Assembly: GCF_008124615.1 (NCBI RefSeq)
Contig: NZ_VNIB01000001.1
Location: 310,001 to 374,000 of the forward strand
DNA from: Geothermobacter ehrlichii
Lineage (GTDB): Bacteria; Desulfobacterota; Desulfuromonadia; Desulfuromonadales; Geothermobacteraceae
DNA: 64,000 bases
Direction of reading: 5' to 3'
The notes below the pieces were generated by a model. The model worked only from the letters and a program-made list of their open reading frames with translations. It was not told the DNA's origin and did no database searches. Of the stretch, positions 34,398-41,990 are shown one piece after another. The position numbers and the translations under genes are program-made. The stretch's first letter is position 1. Every line of letters starts with the position of its first letter.

Positions 34398-34766
34398 TCA
34401 GTTCCTGGGGGTCCGGGGTTTGAGGGTGGCGAGAAAGCTGCGGACATCCTGCGCCAGTTTCTCACTGTCGCTGTCAGGCCGTTGGATGATGCCGAGAAAG
34501 TATCTGTCGAGCTTGAACAGGGCGAGATGCTCCTTTTCCTTGCGTCTGAGCATGAGGGTGTCGATTTGGCTGAAGCCGAGGGCCCGGGCGATGCTGTCGG
34601 CCTGCAACCCGCAGAGGGTGGTCAGGGCCGCCAGGTCGTCCGGATCGTCCAGATTGTGGGTGATGACCCGGCCGTCCCGCCGTACCAGAACAAAGGAGGC
34701 GACGCCGTCGATCTGGCTGATGCGGCGGGCGAAGCGCTCACTTGCCGAAGCTTTCCGCGTGTCCAT
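34398..34766 (-). CDS. Roadblock/LC7-like protein
   Basis: A 122-residue protein with the Roadblock/LC7 fold pattern: IDGVASFVLVRRDGRVITHN, a helix, then KEKEHLALFKLDRYFLGIIQ. In bacteria such proteins often act on small GTPases such as MglA or associate with signalling kinases. No GTPase is in the operon. It starts at ATG 34766, one base after the neighbouring Roadblock gene stop, so the two are likely co-translated. Confidence 0.7.
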   Translation of the reverse strand: MDTRKASASERFARRISQIDGVASFVLVRRDGRVITHNLDDPDDLAALTTLCGLQADSIARALGFSQIDTLMLRRKEKEHLALFKLDRYFLGIIQRPDSDSEKLAQDVRSFLATLKPRTPRN

Positions 34767-34767
34767 C

Positions 34768-35382
34768 TCAGCTCTTTCCCTTCAGTTCCGCGGTGACCAG
34801 CTCGCGGTAGCGGGCCGCCATCTCCTCGTCTCCGATCTCCCGCACGATGACGCTCAGCAGGCCGTTCAGCAGGTTGTCGCCGCCGGCACCGGTTCGTCTG
34901 ACTTCGGTCAAGGCTTCGTCAAACATGATGCTGGCCATGGGACCGACGACCTTGGCCAGCAGCCGGCGCATTGTTTCCGCCGCTTCGGGCAGCGGCTCGT
35001 CGGGGAGCAGGGCATCGGTTCTGGCCGCTGCCGTCTGGCTTCCGGAAACTGCCGGCTGAAAGTTTTCCATCGCCAGGTTGAGGGACATGCCCAGCAGGTT
35101 CATGTTGATCGCCGGATCACAGAGGATGGCCAGGCAGGTATTCTGATCGATGGGCCGGCAGACGATGGCGGTTTCCTCATACTGGAGGGTCAGGTCGGAC
35201 AGATCGGGAAAGTTGAGTCGTCCGGCGGCCAGAATCTTGGCCAGCAGGCGGCCGATTTCGTTCAGTCGATCCGTCTTGAACAACCCGGGTAGACTGTTGG
35301 CGACCAGCCCCTTTCGGGAATGGTAGCAGCAGGCGCCGATGACGCCCGGGATGGACTTGATTTCGGTTACGAGCTGCTGCAT
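34768..35382 (-). CDS. Roadblock-type protein with C-terminal helical domain
   Basis: A 204-residue protein. The first 115 residues look like Roadblock/LC7 (IKSIPGVIGACCYHSRKGLV, then ETAIVCRPIDQNTCLAILCD). The C-terminal 80 residues form a separate helical domain (AAETMRRLLAKVVGPMASIM, then FDEALTEVRRT). It starts at ATG 35382, 19 bp after the regulator gene. Two different Roadblock proteins side by side suggests a heterodimer, which is common for the family. Confidence 0.68.
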   Translation of the reverse strand: MQQLVTEIKSIPGVIGACCYHSRKGLVANSLPGLFKTDRLNEIGRLLAKILAAGRLNFPDLSDLTLQYEETAIVCRPIDQNTCLAILCDPAINMNLLGMSLNLAMENFQPAVSGSQTAAARTDALLPDEPLPEAAETMRRLLAKVVGPMASIMFDEALTEVRRTGAGGDNLLNGLLSVIVREIGDEEMAARYRELVTAELKGKS

Positions 35383-35401
35383 GGTGTGCCTCCTGCCCAG
35401 A

Positions 35402-36466
35402 TCAGGCCTCGTGGGCCAGCGTTGATTTCAGTTCGGCGAAGACTCGGGCCGGTTTGGCCCCGGGCTGCAGACTGGTCGCCACCCTGTAGGGCGGGTGGGC
35501 GAAAAGGATGGTCTTGCCGCCGTCGCCTTGGATGAGCATGTAACGCAGGTTGCCGCAGGCGAAGAGATTTTTCATCTCCGAGCAGATGCTCAGGTAGTAG
35601 GACGGATCGAGATGGGTGATGGAGCAGGGGGGCGAACTGTGCCGTTCGAGAAAGTTGTGCCCGTCGAAAACGGCGTATTCCCTGATGCCCGGATGCTCCT
35701 GCAGTGCCCGGGTCAACGCATCGAGCCGACGGGTTTCGTTGCTGGCGTCTTGCGTTGGGCTCTCGGGCGTTTCTCCGCCGGTTTCTGCGGCATTCCTTGC
35801 CGCCTCGTCCTTCAGGCGGAAGGCTTCCATGAGGATGAACTCGAGTGACGCATCGACCCGTTTCTGCTGCCTCCGGCAGATGTCGTCCATCTCGATTTCG
35901 GCCTCGTCCCAGGCCACGATCTGCAGTGCCGCCTGTTCCCCGCTCCGGTCTTTCGTATCGGCGTCGATCAGTTCGCCGCCGCGCAGATAGAGATAGCCGG
36001 CACGTCCGCGGCTGTGGACCTTGAGGGTACAGGTCTTCTTCTCCATGTGGATGAGCTGGAGAAAGGTCGACAGCGAGATGCCCTTGATGTAGCTCCGGCC
36101 GGTTGCGGTCAGCGCCCGGTCGATGGTTTCGGCCAGCAGGTCGATGTCGAGGGGTTTCTCCAGGTAGTGCAGGCTCGAATGGCTGGAGAGGCGCTCCTCG
36201 ATTTCCGGCGTGCCGAAAGCGGTCATGACGATGACCGGCAAGGTCGGATAGCTTCGGGAAACATGGGCCAGAAGCTGAAAGCCGTCCATCACCGGCAGCT
36301 TGAGGTCGGTGACCAGCAGATCGATCTTTTCGCCGCTCAATATCTGCAGGGCTTCCCGCCCGTTGCCGGCCAGAAACAGCCGGTAGCCCTTTCCCGTGGC
36401 CAGCAGACCGTCTTTGAGACTGAGCAGAAAGGGTTTTTCGTCGTCGACCAGCAGTATGTGCTTCAT
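35402..36466 (-). CDS. Response regulator with DUF4388 domain
   Basis: A 354-residue protein. Residues 1-120 are a receiver domain (VDDEKPFLLS, Asp in DLLVTDLKLPVMDGFQ, TAFGTPE, LEKPLDI). A DUF4388-like domain (SLSTFLQLIHMEKKTCTLKV, LYLRGGELIDADT) follows to about residue 225, then an acidic linker and a C-terminal Roadblock-like segment (EYAVFDGHNFLE). It starts at ATG 36466, overlapping the kinase stop by ATGA, so it is the cognate regulator of the adjacent kinase. The out-of-frame 393-residue reading in this region is a shadow. Confidence 0.86.
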   Translation of the reverse strand: MKHILLVDDEKPFLLSLKDGLLATGKGYRLFLAGNGREALQILSGEKIDLLVTDLKLPVMDGFQLLAHVSRSYPTLPVIVMTAFGTPEIEERLSSHSSLHYLEKPLDIDLLAETIDRALTATGRSYIKGISLSTFLQLIHMEKKTCTLKVHSRGRAGYLYLRGGELIDADTKDRSGEQAALQIVAWDEAEIEMDDICRRQQKRVDASLEFILMEAFRLKDEAARNAAETGGETPESPTQDASNETRRLDALTRALQEHPGIREYAVFDGHNFLERHSSPPCSITHLDPSYYLSICSEMKNLFACGNLRYMLIQGDGGKTILFAHPPYRVATSLQPGAKPARVFAELKSTLAHEA

Positions 36467-37569
36467 GTGAGTCCCGATGTCTCCATGTCGTGCGCAGGAA
36501 GGGTGGACGGTTCGTTCCTGTCGTGAAGAGGCAGGGCGATGACGGCACGGGTGCCGATCCCTTCGCGGCTGGTGATCTCCAGGCTGCCGTTCATCTTGGC
36601 CAACAGCTTCTGGGTGATGACCAGCCCGAGGCCGTTCCCTTCCGGCTTGCTGGTGCAGAAAGGCTGAAAGAGCTGTGTCAGCTGTTCTTCGTTCATGCCG
36701 CAGCCGTTGTCTTCGACTGTCAGCCAGGCGAGGCTGCCGTTGCCCTGGGCCTCGATGCGGATGCATGGAGACGGCCGGCCGGCCAGGGCATCGGCTGCAT
36801 TGGTCACGATATTGAGCAGGGCGTGGTGCAGGGCCTGCGGATCCATCAGTACCAGGATCTCTTTGGGGGGAAGGACGGTCAGCAGGCGGATGTTTTTGGC
36901 CTCGAGATCACGACGGATAAGCGACGAGAAGTGTACGATGAATTCTTTGAGCGGCTGAGGCCGGTTGTCGACCTTTTCAAACATGCTGAAGCTTTTGAGC
37001 GACTTCAGCAGGTATTCCATGCGCAGGATTTCGTGGTAGATTCGGTCGATGTACTCGGTAATGTTTTCGCGGCTGAAATGATCCAGGTTCTTGCGCAGGA
37101 CCGATGCGGTCATCTTGATGGAGTTGAGCGGGTTGCCGATCTCATGCCTTATGCCCGAAAAGATGAAACCCAGATTGTCCATGGTGTTGACCGCCTGGGC
37201 GATCGATTCCAGCCGGGTCTTGCGGGTGATGTCGCGGACGAGCAGGCAGAGATGTTTTTCCGCCACGGGGTAGATGGTGTAGCCGAGAATCTGCCTGCCG
37301 TGGTTGATGGTGCCGGGTTTGGCGCCGTGGCGGCTGGCGTCATCGATGCCCGGGAAGAAACCGGCGACGGTGTTGAAGCTGGGGGCGTCTCCCAGGTCGG
37401 GCAGGATCTTGCCGAGGGCCGGGTTGGCGAACAGCATACGGCGTTGCTGCGGGTCGAGAATGAGAATGCCCATGTCGAGGTTGCGCAGAACCTCGGCGTA
37501 GGTCCAGTCTTTCTCGACCGTTCCGGAAACGGCGGATTCATCGCTGTGGGTGTGGTTGCGGATAATCAT
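36463..37569 (-). CDS. PAS-containing sensor histidine kinase
   Basis: Soluble histidine kinase of about 368 residues. It has a PAS-type domain (GILILDPQQRRMLFANPAL), a DHp domain with phospho-His in GIRHEIGNPLNSIK, and a HATPase domain with N box (NIVTNAADAL), G1 (VEDNGCGM) and G2 (GNGLGLVI). I use ATG 37569, since the candidate promoter leaves only a short leader; TTG 37599 is a possible upstream start. There is no transmembrane segment. It heads the sensory operon. Confidence 0.87.
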   Translation of the reverse strand: MIIRNHTHSDESAVSGTVEKDWTYAEVLRNLDMGILILDPQQRRMLFANPALGKILPDLGDAPSFNTVAGFFPGIDDASRHGAKPGTINHGRQILGYTIYPVAEKHLCLLVRDITRKTRLESIAQAVNTMDNLGFIFSGIRHEIGNPLNSIKMTASVLRKNLDHFSRENITEYIDRIYHEILRMEYLLKSLKSFSMFEKVDNRPQPLKEFIVHFSSLIRRDLEAKNIRLLTVLPPKEILVLMDPQALHHALLNIVTNAADALAGRPSPCIRIEAQGNGSLAWLTVEDNGCGMNEEQLTQLFQPFCTSKPEGNGLGLVITQKLLAKMNGSLEITSREGIGTRAVIALPLHDRNEPSTLPAHDMETSGLT

Positions 37570-37604
37570 ATAACTGGTGTCGCGCGGCAAGCAAAACAAA
37601 CGCC

Positions 37605-37632
37605 ATTATAATGATTAAAACAACATGGGCAA
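37605..37632 (-). promoter_or_regulatory. Candidate promoter of the sensory operon
   Basis: On the minus strand, TTGCCC (37632-37627) and a perfect TATAAT (37610-37605) are 16 nt apart. Transcription would start near 37598, about 30 nt before ATG 37569. Confidence 0.55.
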
Positions 37633-37802
37633 GAAAAAATCGCCTAATCTGTTGGAATAAAAATAAAATTCATTTCGCGGTGCGATGGACGATAAATTTT
37701 AATCGTAATTTGTCGTTCATTGTTGAAAAAAATAATCCGGAGTTTCATTTTGCTGTCTGGCGGCAGGGTGGACGTTCCGGCGACAAACGGAGGTGACTGC
37801 TC

Positions 37803-38333
37803 ATGCGTTACAGGCTGGTTTTGGGGGATATCACCCGGCTGAAGGTCGATGCGATCGTCAATGCCGCCAACCGGACGCTGCTGGGAGGCGGCGGTGTTGA
37901 CGGCGCCATCCATCGGGCCGCCGGACCGGAGCTGCGCGAGACTTGCCGTCGTCTGGGGGGCTGCGAGACCGGCGATGCCAAGATGACACCCGGCTTTGCG
38001 CTGCCGGCCGCCCATGTCATTCATACCGTCGGTCCGGTGTGGAAAGGGGGCGGTCGCGACGAAGAGGGGCTGCTGGCGTCCTGCTACCGCAATTGCCTGA
38101 GGCTCGCCCTGGAGAACGGTTTGCGAAGCGTCGCTTTTCCGTCAATCAGCACCGGCGCCTACGGATTTCCCGTCGAGAAGGCATGCCGGATTGCGCTGAA
38201 CGAGGTCGCGGCTTTTGTCGATGTTCACGCCGACGCATTCGACGAAATCGTTTTCTGCTGCTTTTCGGCCTCCGATCGCGACGTTTATCGCGTGCTCATG
38301 CAGGAGTTGGGGCTGGCTTTCGATCAGGCCTGA
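37803..38333 (+). CDS. Macrodomain protein (O-acetyl-ADP-ribose deacetylase type)
   Basis: A 176-residue macrodomain of the YmdB type, which removes acetyl or ADP-ribosyl groups. Signature: [45 protein letters not shown] and [10 protein letters not shown]. It starts at ATG 37803 behind GGAGGTG. The 3' end overlaps the convergent flhB C-domain gene by 10 bp. No NAD-related gene is adjacent. Confidence 0.9.
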   Translation: MRYRLVLGDITRLKVDAIVNAANRTLLGGGGVDGAIHRAAGPELRETCRRLGGCETGDAKMTPGFALPAAHVIHTVGPVWKGGGRDEEGLLASCYRNCLRLALENGLRSVAFPSISTGAYGFPVEKACRIALNEVAAFVDVHADAFDEIVFCCFSASDRDVYRVLMQELGLAFDQA

Positions 38334-38620
38334 GGAGATTCCGTGCTGTCGGCGAAGCACCGGTTGAGGCGGTAGACAAAGGCGAGAACTTCGGCGACCG
38401 CCTGGTAGAGATCTTCCGGGATTTCCGTATCGAGGGGCATTCTGGCCAGCACTTCGACCAGATCGCCGTCGGCGACGATGGGGACGCCGGCATTTTCCGC
38501 CGCCTGGATGATCCGGCGGGCCAGTTCGCCTCTGCCGGTGGCGACGATTTTCGGTGCCCTGTCTTTCTTCGGGTCGTAACGCAGCGCGGTCGCCAGGTGT
38601 TCGTTCGCCTGTCCGGTCAT
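38324..38620 (-). CDS. FlhB C-terminal-domain-like protein (FlhB2 type)
   Basis: A 98-residue cytoplasmic protein that aligns with the part of FlhB downstream of its NPTH cleavage site: [20 protein letters not shown] here against SVALKYDRETMLAPQVVAKG in FlhB at 61862, and later [16 protein letters not shown] against MFTAVAEILAYVYSVK. It lacks the membrane domain and the NPTH motif. It therefore resembles the self-cleaved FlhB fragment as a stand-alone gene. It ends the flagellar cluster next to the fliK-like gene; likely role is substrate switching of the export apparatus. Confidence 0.82.
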   Translation of the reverse strand: MTGQANEHLATALRYDPKKDRAPKIVATGRGELARRIIQAAENAGVPIVADGDLVEVLARMPLDTEIPEDLYQAVAEVLAFVYRLNRCFADSTESPQA

Positions 38621-38622
38621 CG

Positions 38623-39642
38623 TCAGATCCTCGTGTCGAGAACGCCGCGGGTTCCGCCAGTCAACAGATGCAGCAGATGTCGTTCCGGCTGCACCCTTCC
38701 CCGGGTCAGATGCATGGAGCGCAGTCCCAGGGGGGTCAGGGCGTCCTGCAGTTCCTGCCGGAACTCTTTCACGGCGGCCAGAACCTCTTCCCGCTCTACT
38801 TCCAGGCGCAGATCGAGTCCGGATTCGTCTTTCAGCAGCTTGATGTCGACCGTGCCGATGGCGCTCATGCTGAGCAGAATGCGCAGTCGGTCCGTTTTCT
38901 GTCCGTCTTTGTCCTTCGGCCGCCCCTCTTCGTACAGCAGGTAGCCGTAGTCGATGAAGGGGAGGGGAAGCGGGAGAAAAAAGAGCCCGTCCCGGGCCAG
39001 TCTGGCATGAAAAAGCTGCATCGATTCAAGCAGTTGCATTGAAAGCCTGACCTCTTCTCGAGGGTGTTCCGAACCCTCTGCCTGCAACCTGAGCAGCAGT
39101 CCTTTCAGGCAACCCAGTGCTTCGTCCGTTTTGCCATCTGCCAACTGTCGTTCGAAGTCGAGCCCCAGAGACTCGAGGATGGTGCGCAGGATCCGGCCGT
39201 CAACTCTTTCCGGCTCTTCCAGGGCGCGGTGCATGGCCGCCAGGAAAGCCCGGGCAGTGTCCGGTACCTTGTCCGGCGAGAATCCGTTTTTTTCCGATAG
39301 CAAACCGAGCAGATGTTCAACCTGCAACTGGCGGCCGACCAGGTGCAGCACCCGTCGTATGTGGTCGTCCATGGACGGAAAGAGCAGTTTGAGTACGAGC
39401 CCTTCACCATTTTCGGCCAGCTGCAGGTCGAGTTTCTGCCCCTTGGCGAGGGGGACTTCCGTCTCGACCCAGTACGTTTTGCTGTCGACCTGCAGCAGCA
39501 CCCTTTCCAGACCGCCCTCGACGACCGATGCCCGGACGATCTGGTCACGGCGCAGATTCTGCTCCCGGCTTTCTCTGGACAGCACGGCGCCGGGATTGGC
39601 GGTGGGGGCCGCGGGCGCGGCCAGCGGATTGATCAGACTCAT
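38623..39642 (-). CDS. FliK-like flagellar hook-length control protein
   Basis: A 339-residue protein whose C-terminal 100 residues (LRILLSMSAIGTVDIKLLKD, then VKEFRQELQDALTPLGLR) fit the flagellar hook-length control domain. The N-terminal half is variable. FliK senses hook length and flips FlhB export specificity; sitting two bases from an FlhB C-domain gene supports this. FliK is usually larger and a second copy may lie elsewhere in the genome, so I call it FliK-like. Confidence 0.68.
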   Translation of the reverse strand: MSLINPLAAPAAPTANPGAVLSRESREQNLRRDQIVRASVVEGGLERVLLQVDSKTYWVETEVPLAKGQKLDLQLAENGEGLVLKLLFPSMDDHIRRVLHLVGRQLQVEHLLGLLSEKNGFSPDKVPDTARAFLAAMHRALEEPERVDGRILRTILESLGLDFERQLADGKTDEALGCLKGLLLRLQAEGSEHPREEVRLSMQLLESMQLFHARLARDGLFFLPLPLPFIDYGYLLYEEGRPKDKDGQKTDRLRILLSMSAIGTVDIKLLKDESGLDLRLEVEREEVLAAVKEFRQELQDALTPLGLRSMHLTRGRVQPERHLLHLLTGGTRGVLDTRI

Positions 39643-39694
39643 GACTTTCGTATCGGCTGCCTTGCGGCAAAGGTTTACCCGGAGGATGAAAAGG

Positions 39695-40405
39695 TCAGGT
39701 TTTCCCGCCGTTTTCTTTTTCGGTCAGGCTCGGGCTCAGGGCTTCGCCGAGCAGCCTGATGCGATCGGTCATGACGCGAAACTGTTCGCGGATGAAGAAT
39801 GTTTCGATGATATCGGAATCTTCGCTGGAGAGATTGAGAAAGGCGACGGCTATTTCCTGTTTGCCGGCACCCTTGGGAAGGGCCCTGATGATCTGGCCCG
39901 TAACCTGAACCGGGCGAAAAGCATGACCGGGGAGGCTGATCTCGAGATTGACTTTTTGGCCGGGATGAAAATGATCGTCGGTCAGAAAGCAGATGCCGCT
40001 CGTGCTCAACGTCACCTGACGCGGTTTGGCCTTGCGCAGGCGGGACCAGGCGCTGTGGCCGGTCCATTCCCGAATGCGGACCCGGGCCTGGATGCGGCAT
40101 GATTTTCGGGTCGATTTGTGGGTCTGCCTGTCCCTGAGGGTCAGCGCATAGCGGCGGGGACCGAGAATCCGTACCAGTCCGGCATGGTAGAGGTGAACCC
40201 TGTCACCGAGCTCCTGGGTCAGAACCCATTCCTGGTGGTCGTCGATGGCCGGTTCGTTCTCGTCGGTTTTCTGTATTCGGATGATCAGGGGATCGGCTGT
40301 CTCTTCCACTGCTCCGTCGAGGGTGACCCTGTTCCCCCTGGCGATGGGAATGGTGACGCTCAACAGGCTGCCTTCTTGCAGGTCGGAAGCAAGATCCTTC
40401 ATCAT
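39695..40405 (-). CDS. PilZ-domain protein (YcgR-like), degenerate second motif
   Basis: A 236-residue protein with a YcgR-type N-terminal domain and a C-terminal PilZ domain. The c-di-GMP RxxxR motif is RKSCR in STRKSCRIQAR. The second motif, normally (D/N)xSxxG, reads TLSTSG, lacking the Asp/Asn. In flagella such proteins bind c-di-GMP and slow the motor. The weakened motif may lower or abolish ligand binding. It overlaps the upstream PilZ gene by 4 bp. Confidence 0.78.
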   Translation of the reverse strand: MMKDLASDLQEGSLLSVTIPIARGNRVTLDGAVEETADPLIIRIQKTDENEPAIDDHQEWVLTQELGDRVHLYHAGLVRILGPRRYALTLRDRQTHKSTRKSCRIQARVRIREWTGHSAWSRLRKAKPRQVTLSTSGICFLTDDHFHPGQKVNLEISLPGHAFRPVQVTGQIIRALPKGAGKQEIAVAFLNLSSEDSDIIETFFIREQFRVMTDRIRLLGEALSPSLTEKENGGKT

Positions 40406-41073
40406 CCGGCTCCATGTCTGTCATCCTTGACCCGGACTCTTTTGCGCAGCTGTTCGCGCTGGCGGGCGAAACAGTAGGAGATGATCTTGTCGCGATCCTT
40501 GGGGGAGATGTCGAGAAAGGCGACGGCTACCTCCATGTGTCCTCCCCGTTTTTCGTCGATGCGGACGACCTGGCCAACGCATTCGGCGTCGATTTCCGTC
40601 AGGTCACCGAAACAGAGCTTGACCATGATCTTGTCGCGCAGGCGCAAATGGGTACTGGCAGGAAAGCGGATGCCGCCGCCGCTCAGGTTGACCCTGGTCT
40701 TTTCGGCGGCGTGTTCCTCGTCCTGGTCGACGGGGCGGTAGAGCAGGGAGAGCTCGGTGTCGATACGGAAATATTCCCGTTTCTGCCCGCTCGAAAAGCT
40801 CTCGACATTGATCAGGCGCAGTTTGCCGGATGCCGACAGGCTGTCGATGCGGGCCCTGACGATATAAACCATGTCGCTGACATCGAAGGAGAGGGTGCAT
40901 TGACCTTCGAGGTCGAGCTCTTCGGCCGGAAGCTGGTCGGGGAAGAAGGAGACGTCAAAAAAGCCGTTCTCGACGCGTTCGGGGATGCAGTCGAGACTCA
41001 GGGTGCGGCGTCCGATAAGGGGAACGTTGATGCGCACCACCTGGTTGTCGGCCAACAGTTCGATCGTCTCCAT
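40402..41073 (-). CDS. PilZ-domain protein (YcgR-like), intact c-di-GMP motif
   Basis: A 223-residue protein with a YcgR-like N-terminal beta domain (residues 1-100) and a PilZ domain carrying RxxxR (REYFRID) and NLSGGG, both intact. It should bind c-di-GMP. It starts at ATG 41073 and ends overlapping the second PilZ gene. The side-by-side pair, one complete and one degenerate, lies between the FliT-like gene and fliK-like gene and probably regulates motor function. Confidence 0.82.
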   Translation of the reverse strand: METIELLADNQVVRINVPLIGRRTLSLDCIPERVENGFFDVSFFPDQLPAEELDLEGQCTLSFDVSDMVYIVRARIDSLSASGKLRLINVESFSSGQKREYFRIDTELSLLYRPVDQDEEHAAEKTRVNLSGGGIRFPASTHLRLRDKIMVKLCFGDLTEIDAECVGQVVRIDEKRGGHMEVAVAFLDISPKDRDKIISYCFARQREQLRKRVRVKDDRHGAG

Positions 41074-41117
41074 GATTCAGACCTGCCGGAATTTCCGGCG
41101 TATGGCATGAGCGAGAG

Positions 41118-41534
41118 TCAGAAATTGACGTGGACAACCTGTCCTCTCCGGGGGCCGGCGCTGCGATAGCCGGTCATGGCCGCACGTCCCAGACGGTTTT
41201 GGCGCAGTTCATTGTCGAGTACGACGATCTTACCTTCGATCCGGTCGACCAGCAAGCTGTTGACCCTGGCCACATCGGCAAGCAGCTCCCGGCGTATGGC
41301 AAGAAGATCTTCCGGCAGACTTTCCAGTCCGGTCTGCTGCACCAGACGCCTCAGCTCGCCGTCGAGCTGTTTTGCCCGGTTCTGCATCTGTCCGAGACTG
41401 CGCAGCGACTCTCTGACGGCGAATGTGGTGGTTTTCGGCATGTCGGCGTAGAGTTCTTCCATGAAGCGCAACATGTGCCGGTAGTGTTCGTTGCAAACTT
41501 TCATCAGTTCGTAGAGGCTCTGTTCCTGTTTCAT
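41118..41534 (-). CDS. FliT/FlgN-like flagellar export chaperone candidate
   Basis: A 138-residue highly helical protein (MKQEQSLYELMKVCNEHYRH, central ELLADVARVNSLLVDRIEGK, ending GQVVHVNF). The position directly after fliS, where FliT-type chaperones lie, and the size point to a flagellar export chaperone. Sequence alone does not prove it. It starts at ATG 41534, 12 bp after fliS. Confidence 0.55.
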   Translation of the reverse strand: MKQEQSLYELMKVCNEHYRHMLRFMEELYADMPKTTTFAVRESLRSLGQMQNRAKQLDGELRRLVQQTGLESLPEDLLAIRRELLADVARVNSLLVDRIEGKIVVLDNELRQNRLGRAAMTGYRSAGPRRGQVVHVNF

Positions 41535-41546
41535 GGACGCTTGCTC

Positions 41547-41990
41547 CTAGGGCATCATCTGCGCGTATCCGGCCGCGGCATTCTTGCCTGCACGTTCGGC
41601 CCGTTTTTCGGCCTGCTGTTGCTGGTAGGCCTCGATGGCTTCGGTCCAGGTGGCTCGCAGTTCGCGCAGCAGGGATTCGACATTTTTCAGCGGTGCCGGA
41701 TCGTTGTTCAGGTTGGCCCTTGACAGCTCGCGCACCATGAAATTGTACAGGGCATCGAGATTCTCGGCGATTTCGCCGCCGATCTGGTGGTCGAGGGTGT
41801 CGGAGAAGGTGGTGATGATATGCATGGCCTTGCTGATACCTTCGGCCTTGGCCACCATGTCGCGGTTGGCCAATCCCTTGATGGCGCGGACCGTGTGACG
41901 GATGGCGGCGTCGTAGAGCATGATCAGAATCTGCTCGGGGGGTGCCTGATTGACCTGATTCTGCTGATACTGGTTCCAGAAGGCATTCAT
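41547..41990 (-). CDS. fliS: Flagellin export chaperone FliS
   Basis: A 147-residue helical chaperone that binds flagellin's C-terminus. It shows the FliS pattern: YQQNQVNQAPPEQILIMLYD, IRHTVRAIKGL, then LDHQIGGEIAENLDALYNFM. The C-terminus carries an Ala/Lys-rich tail. ATG 41990 shares a base with the fliD stop, so it is coupled to fliD. Confidence 0.92.
   Translation of the reverse strand: MNAFWNQYQQNQVNQAPPEQILIMLYDAAIRHTVRAIKGLANRDMVAKAEGISKAMHIITTFSDTLDHQIGGEIAENLDALYNFMVRELSRANLNNDPAPLKNVESLLRELRATWTEAIEAYQQQQAEKRAERAGKNAAAGYAQMMP

Noticed and set aside
36463-36766. N-terminal extension of the REC-DUF4388 regulator to 36766
   Set aside because: The extension reads the kinase gene's C-terminus out of frame; ATG 36466 with the ATGA overlap begins directly at the receiver domain.
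37611-37796. 61-codon + strand frame in the AT-rich gap before the macrodomain gene
   Set aside because: No ribosome-binding site and the frame overlaps the candidate promoter of the minus-strand operon.
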